A DNA stretch of 64,000 nucleotides from Bacillota bacterium (GTDB lineage Bacteria > Bacillota > Clostridia > Peptostreptococcales > Anaerovoracaceae): positions 1 to 64,000 of the forward strand of contig JANYJS010000083.1 in the NCBI GenBank assembly GCA_025361765.1, written 5' to 3'. Of this stretch, positions 54,895 through 63,323 are shown piece by piece (the stretch's first letter is position 1; each line of letters starts with the position of its first letter). The position numbers and the translations under genes were made by a program. The notes under the pieces are model-generated. The model was not told the origin of the DNA and did no database searches. It saw nothing but the letters and a program-made list of their open reading frames with translations.

Positions 54895-54940
54895 AAGTGC
54901 CAGAGAATAGTACAAATTTGTATACTAGGGAGAACTATGC

Positions 54941-56005
54941 ATGTTTAAATTGCTAATTATCAATCCTGGATCTACATCCACTAAGATTGCGGTCTTTGAA
55001 GACGACCAAATGGTATTTGAGGAATCCATTGCTCACACCCACGAAGATCTAAAGGGATTTGATCTGGTTTCCGATCAATTTGATTATAGAAAAGACTTGA
55101 TTCTTAAAATACTTGAACGGCGCAAAGTCGATCTATCTTCCCTCAGTCTAATTATTGGCAGGGGCGGGATGATGAAACCCATTTCCAGCGGGATTTATGA
55201 AGTGGATGATGCCATGTTTTTCGATTTGACAATTGGCGTTCAAGGTCAGCATGCTTCAAATCTTGGCGGTATGATTGCAAGAAAAATAGCAGACTCGCTG
55301 GGTATCAAAGCTTATATCGTCGACCCTGTCGTGGTGGATGAAATGGAAGAAATGGCCAGAATGACAGGCGTTCCAGAATTAAGAAGGCTTAGCCATTTTC
55401 ATGCCTTGAATCAAAAGGCTGTTTCAAGAAGCGTAGCAAAGCAAATCGGCAAACCCTATGAGGAATGCAATTTTATCGTAGCGCACCTTGGCGGCGGGAT
55501 TTCAGTTGGAGCCCACAAAAAGGGACGAGTGGTGGATGTGAATAACGCCATGCTCGGAGATGGACCCTTTTCGCCCGAAAGAGCTGGGACTGTTCCAACG
55601 GGACAGTTGATCAACCTGTGTTATAGTGGCTTTGAAAAAAGAGATATTGAGAAAAAATTTGTCGGAAACGCAGGTTTAAACGCTTATCTTGGCACCAGCG
55701 ACGCCAGAGAAGTCAACCGGAGAATCGATAGTGGAGATTCTTATGCCTTGCTCATTTATGAAACGATGGCTTATAATATTGCCAAAGAAATAGCCGCTAT
55801 GGCATCGGTTTTAAAGGGTGAAGTGGATAGAATCATCATTACAGGAGGCCTTGCTCACGAAAAGCGGATTGTTTCTCTGATTTGTGAGAGGATCAGTTTT
55901 ATCTCAGAGATTGTTCTTGTGCCCGGCGAAGAAGAAATTTCAGCCCTGGCAGCGATGGGCCTCATGCTTCTGAGAGGCGAAGTACAGGCAAAAGTGTATA
56001 TGTAA
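54941..56005 (+). CDS. buk: Butyrate kinase
   Basis: Transfers phosphate from butyryl phosphate to ADP, the ATP-yielding last step of butyrate fermentation. The ASKHA motifs are INPGSTSTKIAVF near residue 7, HLGGGISVGAHKKGRVVDVNNAMLGDGPFSPERAGTVP and a late IIITGGLAHEKRIV. 354 aa is normal for Buk and shorter than acetate kinase. AGGGAGAA precedes the ATG. No phosphotransbutyrylase gene is seen in the window. The pairing with branched-chain aminotransferase next door fits use on branched acyl phosphates as well (inference). Confidence 0.94.
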   Translation: MFKLLIINPGSTSTKIAVFEDDQMVFEESIAHTHEDLKGFDLVSDQFDYRKDLILKILERRKVDLSSLSLIIGRGGMMKPISSGIYEVDDAMFFDLTIGVQGQHASNLGGMIARKIADSLGIKAYIVDPVVVDEMEEMARMTGVPELRRLSHFHALNQKAVSRSVAKQIGKPYEECNFIVAHLGGGISVGAHKKGRVVDVNNAMLGDGPFSPERAGTVPTGQLINLCYSGFEKRDIEKKFVGNAGLNAYLGTSDAREVNRRIDSGDSYALLIYETMAYNIAKEIAAMASVLKGEVDRIIITGGLAHEKRIVSLICERISFISEIVLVPGEEEISALAAMGLMLLRGEVQAKVYM

Positions 56006-56049
56006 GACAAAAATTAATGATTATAAATAAAGAAAGCAGGTTTAGGAGA

Positions 56050-57117
56050 ATGGCATATCAATTTGAAATTACAAAAACGGAACATCCGAAAGCCAAGCCG
56101 GATCAGGCTAATTTGGATTTTGGAACGCTCTTTACAGACCATATGTTCATCATGGATTATGAAGAGGGCAAAGGCTGGTTCGATGGACGGATTGTCCCCT
56201 ATGGCCCTTTGGCTATGGACCCGGCTTCCACAGTTTTTCACTATGGACAGGAAATGTTTGAGGGCCTAAAGGCTTATAAGACGAAAGCGGACAAGATTCT
56301 TTTATTCCGTCCGGATCGCAACGCGGCCAGGATGAATGCTTCTAATGACAGAATCTGCATGCCTATAATCGATGAAGCCCTTACGCTCGAAGCGATTAAG
56401 GCCTTGGTCAAGGTGGATTCCGACTGGATTCCAACAGCACCTGGCACATCATTATATATCAGGCCCTTCGTCATTTCGACTGAAGCTTTTCTCGGCGTTA
56501 GAGCGGCTAAACAGTACAAATTTATCATCATCATGTCACCGGTAGGCGCTTACTATAAAGGCGGGCTCGCACCGACAAAAATTTATGTCGAAGATGAATA
56601 TGTGAGAGCGGTTTCTGGGGGCACGGGCTTTGCCAAAGTCGGCGGAAACTATGCAGCCAGCCTTAAGGCTCAGCAAAAAGCCTATGCAAAGGGTTATGCC
56701 CAGGTACTTTGGCTCGATGGAGTTGAACGCAAATATGTAGAAGAAATAGGCACCTCCAACGCTTTTTTTGTCATCGATGATGAAGTCATCACGTCCCCAT
56801 TGACAGGCTCCATACTGCCAGGAATAACCAGAGACTCTGTTCTGACACTGCTTAAAAAATGGGGGATAAAAGTCTCGGAAAAGAGGCTGACCATTCAGGA
56901 AGTGGCAGATGCCTCTAAAGATGGCCACCTTAAAGAAGTTTTCGCAACAGGAACGGCCGCCGTTATTTCGCCTGTTGGAGAATTAGGTTGGATGAACCAG
57001 TCCTACATCATCAACGCTCAGCAAATCGGGCCGATTTCCCAGAGAATTTACGATACCCTTGTCGGCATACAGACTGGCGAGCTGGCAGATGAGTTCGGCT
57101 GGACAGTAGAAGTTTAG
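56050..57117 (+). CDS. ilvE: Branched-chain amino acid aminotransferase
   Basis: PLP fold-type IV enzyme exchanging amino groups between leucine, isoleucine or valine and 2-oxoglutarate. FGTLFTDHMF, FHYGQEMFEGLKAYK, LYIRPFVISTE, GGNYAASLKAQQKA (PLP Lys region) and EEIGTSNAFFVIDDEVITSPL with SILPGITRDS are characteristic of the larger bacterial/mitochondrial type. ATG 56050 is chosen for its TTAGGAGA site; an upstream ATG at 56017 lacks one. 355 aa. It is the last gene of the uvr-buk run; a terminator follows at 57204. Confidence 0.94.
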   Translation: MAYQFEITKTEHPKAKPDQANLDFGTLFTDHMFIMDYEEGKGWFDGRIVPYGPLAMDPASTVFHYGQEMFEGLKAYKTKADKILLFRPDRNAARMNASNDRICMPIIDEALTLEAIKALVKVDSDWIPTAPGTSLYIRPFVISTEAFLGVRAAKQYKFIIIMSPVGAYYKGGLAPTKIYVEDEYVRAVSGGTGFAKVGGNYAASLKAQQKAYAKGYAQVLWLDGVERKYVEEIGTSNAFFVIDDEVITSPLTGSILPGITRDSVLTLLKKWGIKVSEKRLTIQEVADASKDGHLKEVFATGTAAVISPVGELGWMNQSYIINAQQIGPISQRIYDTLVGIQTGELADEFGWTVEV

Positions 57118-57203
57118 AATTTTTTTGAATTTTGCATAAAGGAATAAAAACTAATTCTGTTAAAATGAAAATTGAAATTGAAATTGATACACAGTGCATC
57201 AAG

Positions 57204-57259
57204 AAAAGGGATATCTCCAAATACTGTCTGACGACACTATTAAGAGATAATCCCTTTTT
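57204..57259 (+). terminator. Probable terminator after ilvE
   Basis: Arms AAAAGGGATATCTC (57204-57217) and GAGATAATCCCTTTT (57244-57258) pair with a single bulge around a 26-nt loop and end in a T-run. Confidence 0.65.
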
Positions 57260-57339
57260 AAATTTGTTGTTTATCAATCAATGACAAATTTGATCAATTG
57301 ACTTTGAAACTGATTTCAGCCCCAAACTAATGATGTGAG

Positions 57340-58269
57340 CTAGAGCCTATTGCTGGCGCCCAGCACGTTTCTGATTTTGTGCTGAACCATCTTTTGAATC
57401 TCATCTCTAGCGGGTCCCAGGTATTTTCTGGGATCGAATTCTGCAGGATCTTCAACGAATATTTTTCTAATCTCAGCAGTCATGGCAAGTCTTAAGTCTG
57501 TATCGATATTGACCTTGCAGACGCCGTATTTGGAAGCAGTCCTGATCATTTCCTCAGGAACCCCACGGCTGCCGGGGATATTGCCGCCATATTTGTTGCA
57601 CATATCGACAAAAGCAGGGAGCACAGTAGATGCGCCATGAAGAACAAGAGGTGTATTTGGAAGCAGTGCAGAAATCTGCTGCAGTCTCTCAAAGTCCAGC
57701 CAAGGCTCACCCTTGAATTTATAAGCGCCATGGCTCGTGCCGATGGAAATAGCCAGAGAGTCGACGCCAGTTTTGGCAACGAATTCAGCGGCTTCATCCG
57801 GATGAGTAAAGGTAGCGTCTCTGGCGTCTACACTAACGGCATCTTCAATGCCGGCAAGCTTGCCCAGCTCGGCTTCAACGACAACGCCTTTTGAATGGGC
57901 GTATTCAACCACCTGTTTGGTAATCTTAATATTCTCTTCAAAACTGTGTTTGGATCCATCAATCATGACAGAAGTGAAGCCGTCATCCACGCATTTTTTG
58001 CAGATGTCAAAATCATCTCCGTGGTCAAGGTGCAAAACGATATCAAGGCCAGAGTCTTCCATAGCGGCTTCAACAAGTTTGACCAGATAAATCGGCTTTG
58101 CGTATTTTCTTGCTCCAGCGGATACTTGAAGTATAAAAGGAGCCTGCTCTGCTTTTGCGGCCTCCACTATAGCTTGAATGATTTCCATGTTGTTCACATT
58201 AAATGCACCAACAGCGTAATCGCTTTTTAGCGCTTTTGCAAACATGTCCTTTGTTGTAATAAATCCCAT
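57340..58269 (-). CDS. fba: Class II fructose-1,6-bisphosphate aldolase
   Basis: Zinc-dependent aldolase of glycolysis and gluconeogenesis. Metal and substrate residues are visible: VLHLDHGDDFDICKKCVDDGFTSVMIDGS near residue 80, VEAELGKLAGIEDAV, AISIGTSHGAYKF, LVLHGASTVLP and VCKVNIDTDLR. 309 aa. ATG 58269 has an AGGAGG site 7 nt before; longer upstream starts are unlikely. It stands alone on the minus strand, convergent with ilvE. Confidence 0.96.
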   Translation of the reverse strand: MGFITTKDMFAKALKSDYAVGAFNVNNMEIIQAIVEAAKAEQAPFILQVSAGARKYAKPIYLVKLVEAAMEDSGLDIVLHLDHGDDFDICKKCVDDGFTSVMIDGSKHSFEENIKITKQVVEYAHSKGVVVEAELGKLAGIEDAVSVDARDATFTHPDEAAEFVAKTGVDSLAISIGTSHGAYKFKGEPWLDFERLQQISALLPNTPLVLHGASTVLPAFVDMCNKYGGNIPGSRGVPEEMIRTASKYGVCKVNIDTDLRLAMTAEIRKIFVEDPAEFDPRKYLGPARDEIQKMVQHKIRNVLGASNRL

Positions 58270-58394
58270 AAAAAAACCTCCTAATTTCATGTACTTCTTT
58301 TGGAAAAAGTATACATCAAAATTCAGAGGTTTGCATCCCAAAAACAAAAGTTTATTTGGTGGCTTCTGGGTTTTGTTTGGTTTTGGCTGGTGAT

Positions 58395-58922
58395 TTATTT
58401 GGTGATGATGGCAACTACCTGAGCAGGCGTTGACCCTGCGGGGATTTTGAAGGTGCCTGCCTTGAGTTTTTTCTCGGCGCCTGCTGCTGCCACTGCGCTC
58501 ATGAAGTCTGACTTTTGAGCAATCAGACCGCTGCTGATGAGGATATTCGCTATAGCATCACCTGTAGATCCGAAAGGCAGGGTCACTTTGATTTCAGCAC
58601 CAGTTGCCGGCGGCGTGTTTGAAGCCGTGGGTGGGACGACGGGAGGGGTCACTACTGAGGGAGCCTCAACCACTGGATTCTCAACCACTGGGGAACTTAC
58701 AACGGGAGCATTCGAACCATCAGGTCCACCGGCCACCGGGTCAGTCACTGCGGGCGCCGCTGGGTCAGAAGCCACTTCTCCTTGAGCCTGCTCAAGCATG
58801 GTCTGGGGATAAGCCATTATGGCGTTGATGCGCCCGGTTATGATAAAAGTGGCCACGATAATAATCACCAAGGCTATTACGATATCATTTTTGTCGTAAA
58901 TAAAATTTTTAAATTTTTCCAT
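58395..58922 (-). CDS. Membrane-anchored MltG/YceG-like domain protein
   Basis: A 175-aa protein. One N-terminal membrane helix (about residues 15-35) is followed by a Pro/Val/Ala-rich linker (about 45-110) and a C-terminal domain resembling the N-terminal LysM-like part of the MltG endolytic transglycosylase (VTLPFGSTGDAIANILISSGLI... LKAGTFKIPAGSTPAQVVAIITK). It lacks the MltG catalytic domain, so it would only bind wall glycan or a partner. The ATG follows GAGGGAG. Similar short forms are seen in Clostridia. Confidence 0.75.
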   Translation of the reverse strand: MEKFKNFIYDKNDIVIALVIIIVATFIITGRINAIMAYPQTMLEQAQGEVASDPAAPAVTDPVAGGPDGSNAPVVSSPVVENPVVEAPSVVTPPVVPPTASNTPPATGAEIKVTLPFGSTGDAIANILISSGLIAQKSDFMSAVAAAGAEKKLKAGTFKIPAGSTPAQVVAIITK

Positions 58923-59050
58923 TTGGTTTGTCTCCCTCAAGAATAATCCTCTGAATTAAAAAGCCTCTGTCCATTTTTCGATTCAAAGTATATCACATTC
59001 TCAAGAATATGACCACGGTCCATATTTCCTAACGGGTTCGCGTTGGAGGT

Positions 59051-59326
59051 TCACTTCGACTTATTAGTTAAAACTTGTCGCCAATGATAATATGCTTCTT
59101 TGTCTATTTTCTTTATTGAAAATCTTATTGGTTCATCTAGAAGCAGTATTAATGCAGTGCCACCTTTAAAGACGAAGTCGAGTTCTTTTTCTACAAGTTT
59201 CTAAAGCAAATGTAAAGCATGGATATTCTTTTCGATTAGGAGAGGGTCTGCCTTTATACTTCTTTCTTTGATATAGTACAATTGTCGCTCCAGCCATTCC
59301 TTAGTAAAATTACTTTCTATTATCAT
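59051..59326 (-). pseudogene. Decayed AbiEii-type nucleotidyltransferase toxin
   Basis: Overlaps the 3' end of the antitoxin-like gene by 17 nt and has a strong AAGGAGG site, the usual AbiE arrangement. Codon 42 is a TAG (59203-59201) inside an otherwise readable toxin start (ESNFTKEWLERQLYY...). Beyond it the AbiEii signature ELDFVFKGGTALILLLDEPIRFS appears, but the protein ends after about 50 more residues with no DxD segment, so most of the catalytic domain is missing. Both a nonsense mutation and an internal deletion are needed to explain it. Confidence 0.8.
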
Positions 59327-60203
59327 TGACTGCCTCCTTGGCGCGTAGATTGTTTTCACATTTGCAGCATGTAGCAATTAGGTTCTCTTTAATTTTCGAG
59401 TTTACAGTTTTCCAGTCTATTCCATTTTCATTCTCCCCAACTAAATACCGAAAGAATTGATTAATGTAATCCGTTTCTCTTCGATAATTCTTCACAGTCG
59501 AATAGAAATTTTCCAAAATCCGTTCATTCTTTCGGTACAATGAATAATTTATTAAAGTAGTCATGTCAACCTCACAACTATCAATCATATTGTTAAGCAT
59601 CCGTTTCCATTCGACGCCCTGCAACCATTTAAATGCGGCCTTCTCGACATAGGTATCAACGATTAACTTTTCAATCTTAGGATAATTACCTTTACTGGAT
59701 TTTAAAACAGGTGCTCTTTTTAAAAGCGATTTAATGATAATGGTTTCAGGGTTGTCGATATACATTTCATATTCTTTTTCAGATGGATTGAGAAATGTAT
59801 TAGGATATTTGGATTTAACGTGATGAAATATTGTTTCCTCAAATCCTTTTTCTACTTCAACTACTCTGTATGAGGACATATAGTAGTTATGACTGAATAT
59901 TTTTAACCAACTCGTATCCCATACAATATAGACTATTTCAGGGTATTCATTTTTGATATAATTATCCAATCTTCTAAGTTTTATATCATGCGCAGGTTCA
60001 TAGGTTTGTTTTTCCCCTTTTGCGTATATATTTTTGCTAACAGAATAAATATCACCTTGATTCTTCAATCGATTCAATAATCTCTGCAACGTCTCTTTCG
60101 ATGGTATCTCATTAGGGTTTTTACATGAAAGCAAACAGTATAATTCATCCAAATGATGAATTTTCGAGTCATTAAAATATGTGAGTATTTCATTGGATCT
60201 CAT
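59310..60203 (-). CDS. AbiEi-like antitoxin (DUF6577-type)
   Basis: A 297-aa protein that I place with the DUF6577/AbiEi-like antitoxins, which pair with AbiEii nucleotidyltransferases. The N-terminal 60 residues form a winged-helix-like part (ILTYFNDSKIHHLDELYCLLSC...SKETLQRLLNRLKNQGDIYSVSKNIYAKG). The rest is an alpha/beta domain with IVYIVWDTSWLKIFSH and RVVEVEKGFEETIFHHVKSKYPN. It is followed by the toxin remnant at 59051-59326. The antitoxin frame is complete, so an orphan antitoxin has been kept. Three 40-bp-period repeats lie upstream. Confidence 0.75.
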   Translation of the reverse strand: MRSNEILTYFNDSKIHHLDELYCLLSCKNPNEIPSKETLQRLLNRLKNQGDIYSVSKNIYAKGEKQTYEPAHDIKLRRLDNYIKNEYPEIVYIVWDTSWLKIFSHNYYMSSYRVVEVEKGFEETIFHHVKSKYPNTFLNPSEKEYEMYIDNPETIIIKSLLKRAPVLKSSKGNYPKIEKLIVDTYVEKAAFKWLQGVEWKRMLNNMIDSCEVDMTTLINYSLYRKNERILENFYSTVKNYRRETDYINQFFRYLVGENENGIDWKTVNSKIKENLIATCCKCENNLRAKEAVNDNRK

Positions 60204-60340
60204 AGCAGTCTCCGCCCCCTTTTAGATATGTCTTGTCTTCATCTAAAAGCATTTTGAATACATTTAAGACAAATGTGGTTTCTTATTTTCATGCCCTAAT
60301 AACATAAGGAAGTGGAAGCAATCTGATTTCTGATGTCAAA

Positions 60341-60442
60341 ATTTTTAATTTAAAGTCAAAAACTATTGAATTACGCATAATTTTTTAATTCAAAGTCAAA
60401 AATTATAATTATACACATCGTTTTTCAATTCAAAGTCAAAAA
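60341..60442. repeat. Three 22-bp elements at exact 40-bp spacing
   Basis: Near-identical elements at 60341-60362, 60381-60402 and 60421-60442, core AATTCAAAGTCAAAAA. The 18-bp intervals differ. They lie 140-240 bp upstream of the antitoxin-like gene on the minus strand. Confidence 0.85.
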
Positions 60443-60510
60443 CTTCTGAGATGGTTATTAAGATTGCCATCTAAGGCTGATAGTTGACGCGGATATTAAA
60501 ATTTAGTTAC

Positions 60511-60542
60511 AGGGTGCAATTCACCCTCAAATGATGTATAAT
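60511..60542 (+). promoter_or_regulatory. Candidate promoter of rluA with overlapping dyad
   Basis: A perfect TATAAT at 60537-60542 is the clearest promoter element before rluA, but the -35 region is weak. The dyad AGGGTG-CAATT-CACCCT (60511-60527) overlaps where the -35 should be and could be a regulator site. Confidence 0.45.
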
Positions 60543-60679
60543 CTACTACAGTCACTTCGCGAAGGTATGCGAATACTTAAACTTCATGGCACATGAAATT
60601 GCTGAAGCTTTATTCACATATGGCGCATGAAGTTGCAGAAGTTTTATTCACAGAAGTTTTATTCACAGAGGAAGAAAAC

Positions 60680-61651
60680 ATGCTTGAATTTATGATTGGC
60701 GAAAACGAGGATAACCAGAGACTGGATAAATTCCTTAAGAAATTTTTAAAAGGGGCTCCTCTGAGTTATATCTATAAGCTGATCAGAAAAGATGTCAAGG
60801 TCAACAACAAGAGGGTTCCTATTGAGACGATTCTGGTGGCTGGAGATGAGATCAAGCTATACATCGCTTCCGAAGAGGTCGAGACATATAGACAAAAAAA
60901 GCTCCTTTATAACAAAGCCAAAAGGCAATTCGGCATCGCTTATGAGGATGAAAACCTGGTCATCGTCGAAAAACCCATGGGCCTTCTGACTCACGGAGAT
61001 CAGACGGAGAAGAAAAACACCCTGGTGAATCAGGTCTGCGGCTATTTGGCCGAAAACGGAGATTACAATCCTGGCAGGGAAAAAACCTTCACCCCGGCGG
61101 CCGTCAATAGACTGGACCGCAACACAACGGGCCTTGTGGTATTTGGCAAAAACAACAAAACCGTCCAAAGCTTAAACCAGATGATTCGCACCAAGAACTG
61201 CCTGAAGAAATACTATCTGTCCATTGTGGAAGGGGAACTGAAAACTGAGCTCATCCTCAAGGACAAGATGGAAAAGGACAGCAGAAGCAATACAGTGAAA
61301 ATTGTTGGCCCGGATAGCGAAGAGGGCAAGGACATGGAGACCATAGTCAGACCACTCATCAGCCGCAGAGGTTTTACTCTGGTAGAAATCGAACTAGTGA
61401 CGGGCAGAACTCACCAAATCCGCGTACACCTGGCTGAAGCCGGTTTTCCAGTAATCGGGGACGCCAAATATGGCAGCCGATTCGCAAACAAGACTGTTGC
61501 AAACAGGTATGGCCTGACCACCCAGTTCCTACATGCCTATAGACTGAATTTCACAAAGTGCATTGCACCCATAGAATACATGGAAGGCAAGGAAATCAGA
61601 GCCGACCTGCCAGAGAAATATGAAAATATCAGGAAGGATTTATTCGAATGA
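60680..61651 (+). CDS. RluA family pseudouridine synthase
   Basis: Converts uridine to pseudouridine in rRNA or tRNA. An N-terminal S4 RNA-binding domain (about residues 10-65: DNQRLDKFLKKFLKGAPLSYIYKLIRKDVKVNNKRV) precedes the catalytic domain with the active-site Asp in VNRLDRNTTGL near 142 and the GRTHQIRVHLAEAGFPVIGDAKYG segment. 323 aa. ATG 60680 is chosen for its AGAGGAAG site; an in-frame ATG at 60593 would add a repeat-like stretch (two VLFTE units). It is followed 10 nt later by two signal peptidase genes. Confidence 0.9.
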   Translation: MLEFMIGENEDNQRLDKFLKKFLKGAPLSYIYKLIRKDVKVNNKRVPIETILVAGDEIKLYIASEEVETYRQKKLLYNKAKRQFGIAYEDENLVIVEKPMGLLTHGDQTEKKNTLVNQVCGYLAENGDYNPGREKTFTPAAVNRLDRNTTGLVVFGKNNKTVQSLNQMIRTKNCLKKYYLSIVEGELKTELILKDKMEKDSRSNTVKIVGPDSEEGKDMETIVRPLISRRGFTLVEIELVTGRTHQIRVHLAEAGFPVIGDAKYGSRFANKTVANRYGLTTQFLHAYRLNFTKCIAPIEYMEGKEIRADLPEKYENIRKDLFE

Positions 61652-61661
61652 GTAGGAAGAA

Positions 61662-62192
61662 ATGATGAAAAAAGAAGTGATTTTAGCCTGGACCAAGGAT
61701 ATTTTAATAGCTGTAGCAGTGGCCGTTGTTATACTCCAATTTATAAGGCCAACAATCGTGAAAGAGTATTCCATGATGGATACCCTTCATGAAAATGATT
61801 ATCTCATTGTCAGCAAGCAGGCTTATTTATTCGGCAAAGTGCAGTATGGAGACATTATTGTATTTAATACGAATCTCGAGACGACTAGTGGTGAAAAAAA
61901 ACGTCTAATTAAACGAGTGATCGGCCTTCCGGGAGATACCATCGAGATTAAAGACGGCAAAGTTTATAGAAATGAACAGCCGCTGACCGAAGACTACATT
62001 TTCGAGCAGTACACGTCTGGGCTTGTTAAACCCACGGTGATTCCGGAAGGAAAGATCTTCGTCATGGGGGATAATAGACAAAACAGCGCCGACAGCAGAG
62101 ATGAGCGCATTGGGATGGTGAATGAGAAGGCCATATATGGCGAAGCAGTACTCAGGCTCTATCCATTTAACAAGATAGGATTATTAAAATGA
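61662..62192 (+). CDS. lepB: Signal peptidase I (first of two), atypical box B
   Basis: Membrane-bound peptidase cleaving signal peptides outside the membrane. N-terminal membrane helix (about residues 12-30). Catalytic Ser is in EYSMMDTL near residue 37 and catalytic Lys in KRLIKRVIGLPGD near 82, with GDNRQNSADSRD near 145. The usual SMxPTL of box B reads SMMDTL here, so the Pro is replaced by Asp. 176 aa. A second ATG at 61665 is an alternative start. The stop overlaps the next signal peptidase gene by 4 nt. Confidence 0.9.
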   Translation: MMKKEVILAWTKDILIAVAVAVVILQFIRPTIVKEYSMMDTLHENDYLIVSKQAYLFGKVQYGDIIVFNTNLETTSGEKKRLIKRVIGLPGDTIEIKDGKVYRNEQPLTEDYIFEQYTSGLVKPTVIPEGKIFVMGDNRQNSADSRDERIGMVNEKAIYGEAVLRLYPFNKIGLLK

Positions 62193-62713
62193 AAAAAACC
62201 ATATTAGAATTTTTAAAAACCATGGTCATAGCCATTGCTATAGCGCTTTTGATTACCACATTCTTTAAACCAACATTGGTCAAAGGCTACTCCATGTACC
62301 CGACTATTGAGCCAAATAATTACCTGATTATCAACAAGATTCCCTATATGCAGGGGACACCGAACTACGGCGACATTATTGTTTTCAAGGCGCATATCGC
62401 AAATGAAGGTGGAGGGGAGAAAGATCTGATCAAGAGAGTCATCGGCCTTCCTGGAGACACGATTGAGGTTAAGGGCGACGTTGTCTACAGAAACGGCGAA
62501 GCCCTTGTGGAGCCTTACGTCTACGGTGGAGCGACTCCAGGAGACATGGGGAAAATAGTTGTCTCGGAAGGTCACCTTTTCGTGATGGGCGACAATAGAC
62601 CAGTCAGCCTTGACAGCAGAGATCCGAGCCTGGGAGAGATTGCCATCAATTCAGTCCTTGGGCAAGCGGCAATCCGGCTTTATCCTTTCGATGAAATTGG
62701 CACCATACAATAG
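62189..62713 (+). CDS. lepB: Signal peptidase I (second of two)
   Basis: Paralogue of the preceding gene, 174 aa. N-terminal membrane helix (about residues 9-28), catalytic Ser in GYSMYPTIEP near 36 (standard box B), catalytic Lys in KDLIKRVIGLPGD, and MGDNRPVSLDSRD. Both active-site residues are intact. ATGA overlap with the first copy shows translational coupling. Multiple signal peptidases are common in Bacillota. Division of labour between them cannot be read. Confidence 0.93.
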   Translation: MKKTILEFLKTMVIAIAIALLITTFFKPTLVKGYSMYPTIEPNNYLIINKIPYMQGTPNYGDIIVFKAHIANEGGGEKDLIKRVIGLPGDTIEVKGDVVYRNGEALVEPYVYGGATPGDMGKIVVSEGHLFVMGDNRPVSLDSRDPSLGEIAINSVLGQAAIRLYPFDEIGTIQ

Positions 62714-62847
62714 TAGGCCTATACTTAAATGTCAAACCAGCATATGAACACCTAATCAATATCTTAGGATCAACACTATAGCACCAATGAGTATTAACAC
62801 AATATTATCAAATTAATATATGCATAAACAACAAAGGAAATGAAGCA

Positions 62848-63318
62848 ATGGCACAAGGCAAAATATTAGCCAACAATAAAAAAGCAAGACACGATTATTT
62901 CATTGAAGACGTCTATGAGGCAGGAATCGTCCTGACTGGCACGGAAATCAAATCCATGCGACAGGGCAACGTGAATCTTAAGGACAGCTATGCCAAGGTC
63001 GTCGACAGTGAAATGATTATTTTTAATATGCACATTAGCCCTTATGACAAAGGGAATATTTATAATGTGGACCCTGTGAGGCCCAGAAAACTGCTTCTGC
63101 ATAAGAAGGAGATCAAAAAAATGCTGGGAGAAATCATGTTAAAAGGGTTGACTATTGTGCCCCTGAATGTTTATTTGAACGCAAAAGGGGTAGCTAAACT
63201 GGAGATGGCAGTGGCACGAGGCAAGAAGGATTACGACAAGAGAGATACCATTGCTAAAAAAGATGCGGATCGCAGGATGGCGCATCAGATGAAGGATTCC
63301 CGCCGAGGGGATTACTAA
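62848..63318 (+). CDS. smpB: SsrA-binding protein SmpB
   Basis: Binds tmRNA and brings it to stalled ribosomes. NNKKARHDYFIEDVYEAGIVLTGTEIKSMRQGNVNLKDSYAKV and the C-terminal basic tail KKDYDKRDTIAKKDADRRMAHQMKDSRR are typical. 156 aa. An AAAGGAAAT site precedes the ATG. The tmRNA gene starts 5 nt after its stop codon, so the two functionally linked genes probably share a transcript. Confidence 0.97.
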   Translation: MAQGKILANNKKARHDYFIEDVYEAGIVLTGTEIKSMRQGNVNLKDSYAKVVDSEMIIFNMHISPYDKGNIYNVDPVRPRKLLLHKKEIKKMLGEIMLKGLTIVPLNVYLNAKGVAKLEMAVARGKKDYDKRDTIAKKDADRRMAHQMKDSRRGDY

Positions 63319-63323
63319 ATTTT

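Larger units (their letters stand above)
60204..60679. other. Spacer between antitoxin and rluA genes
   Basis: This 476-bp divergent spacer contains the 40-bp-period repeats (60341-60442), the rluA promoter region (60511-60542) and a direct repeat of AGAAGTTTTATTCAC near 60636-60665. No gene is recognised. An in-frame ATG at 60593 extends the rluA frame but is not preceded by a ribosome binding site. Confidence 0.6.

Noticed and set aside
60341-60442. Possible CRISPR array (three repeats with unequal 18-bp intervals)
   Set aside because: Only three short, AT-rich repeats, spacers too short and no cas genes nearby.
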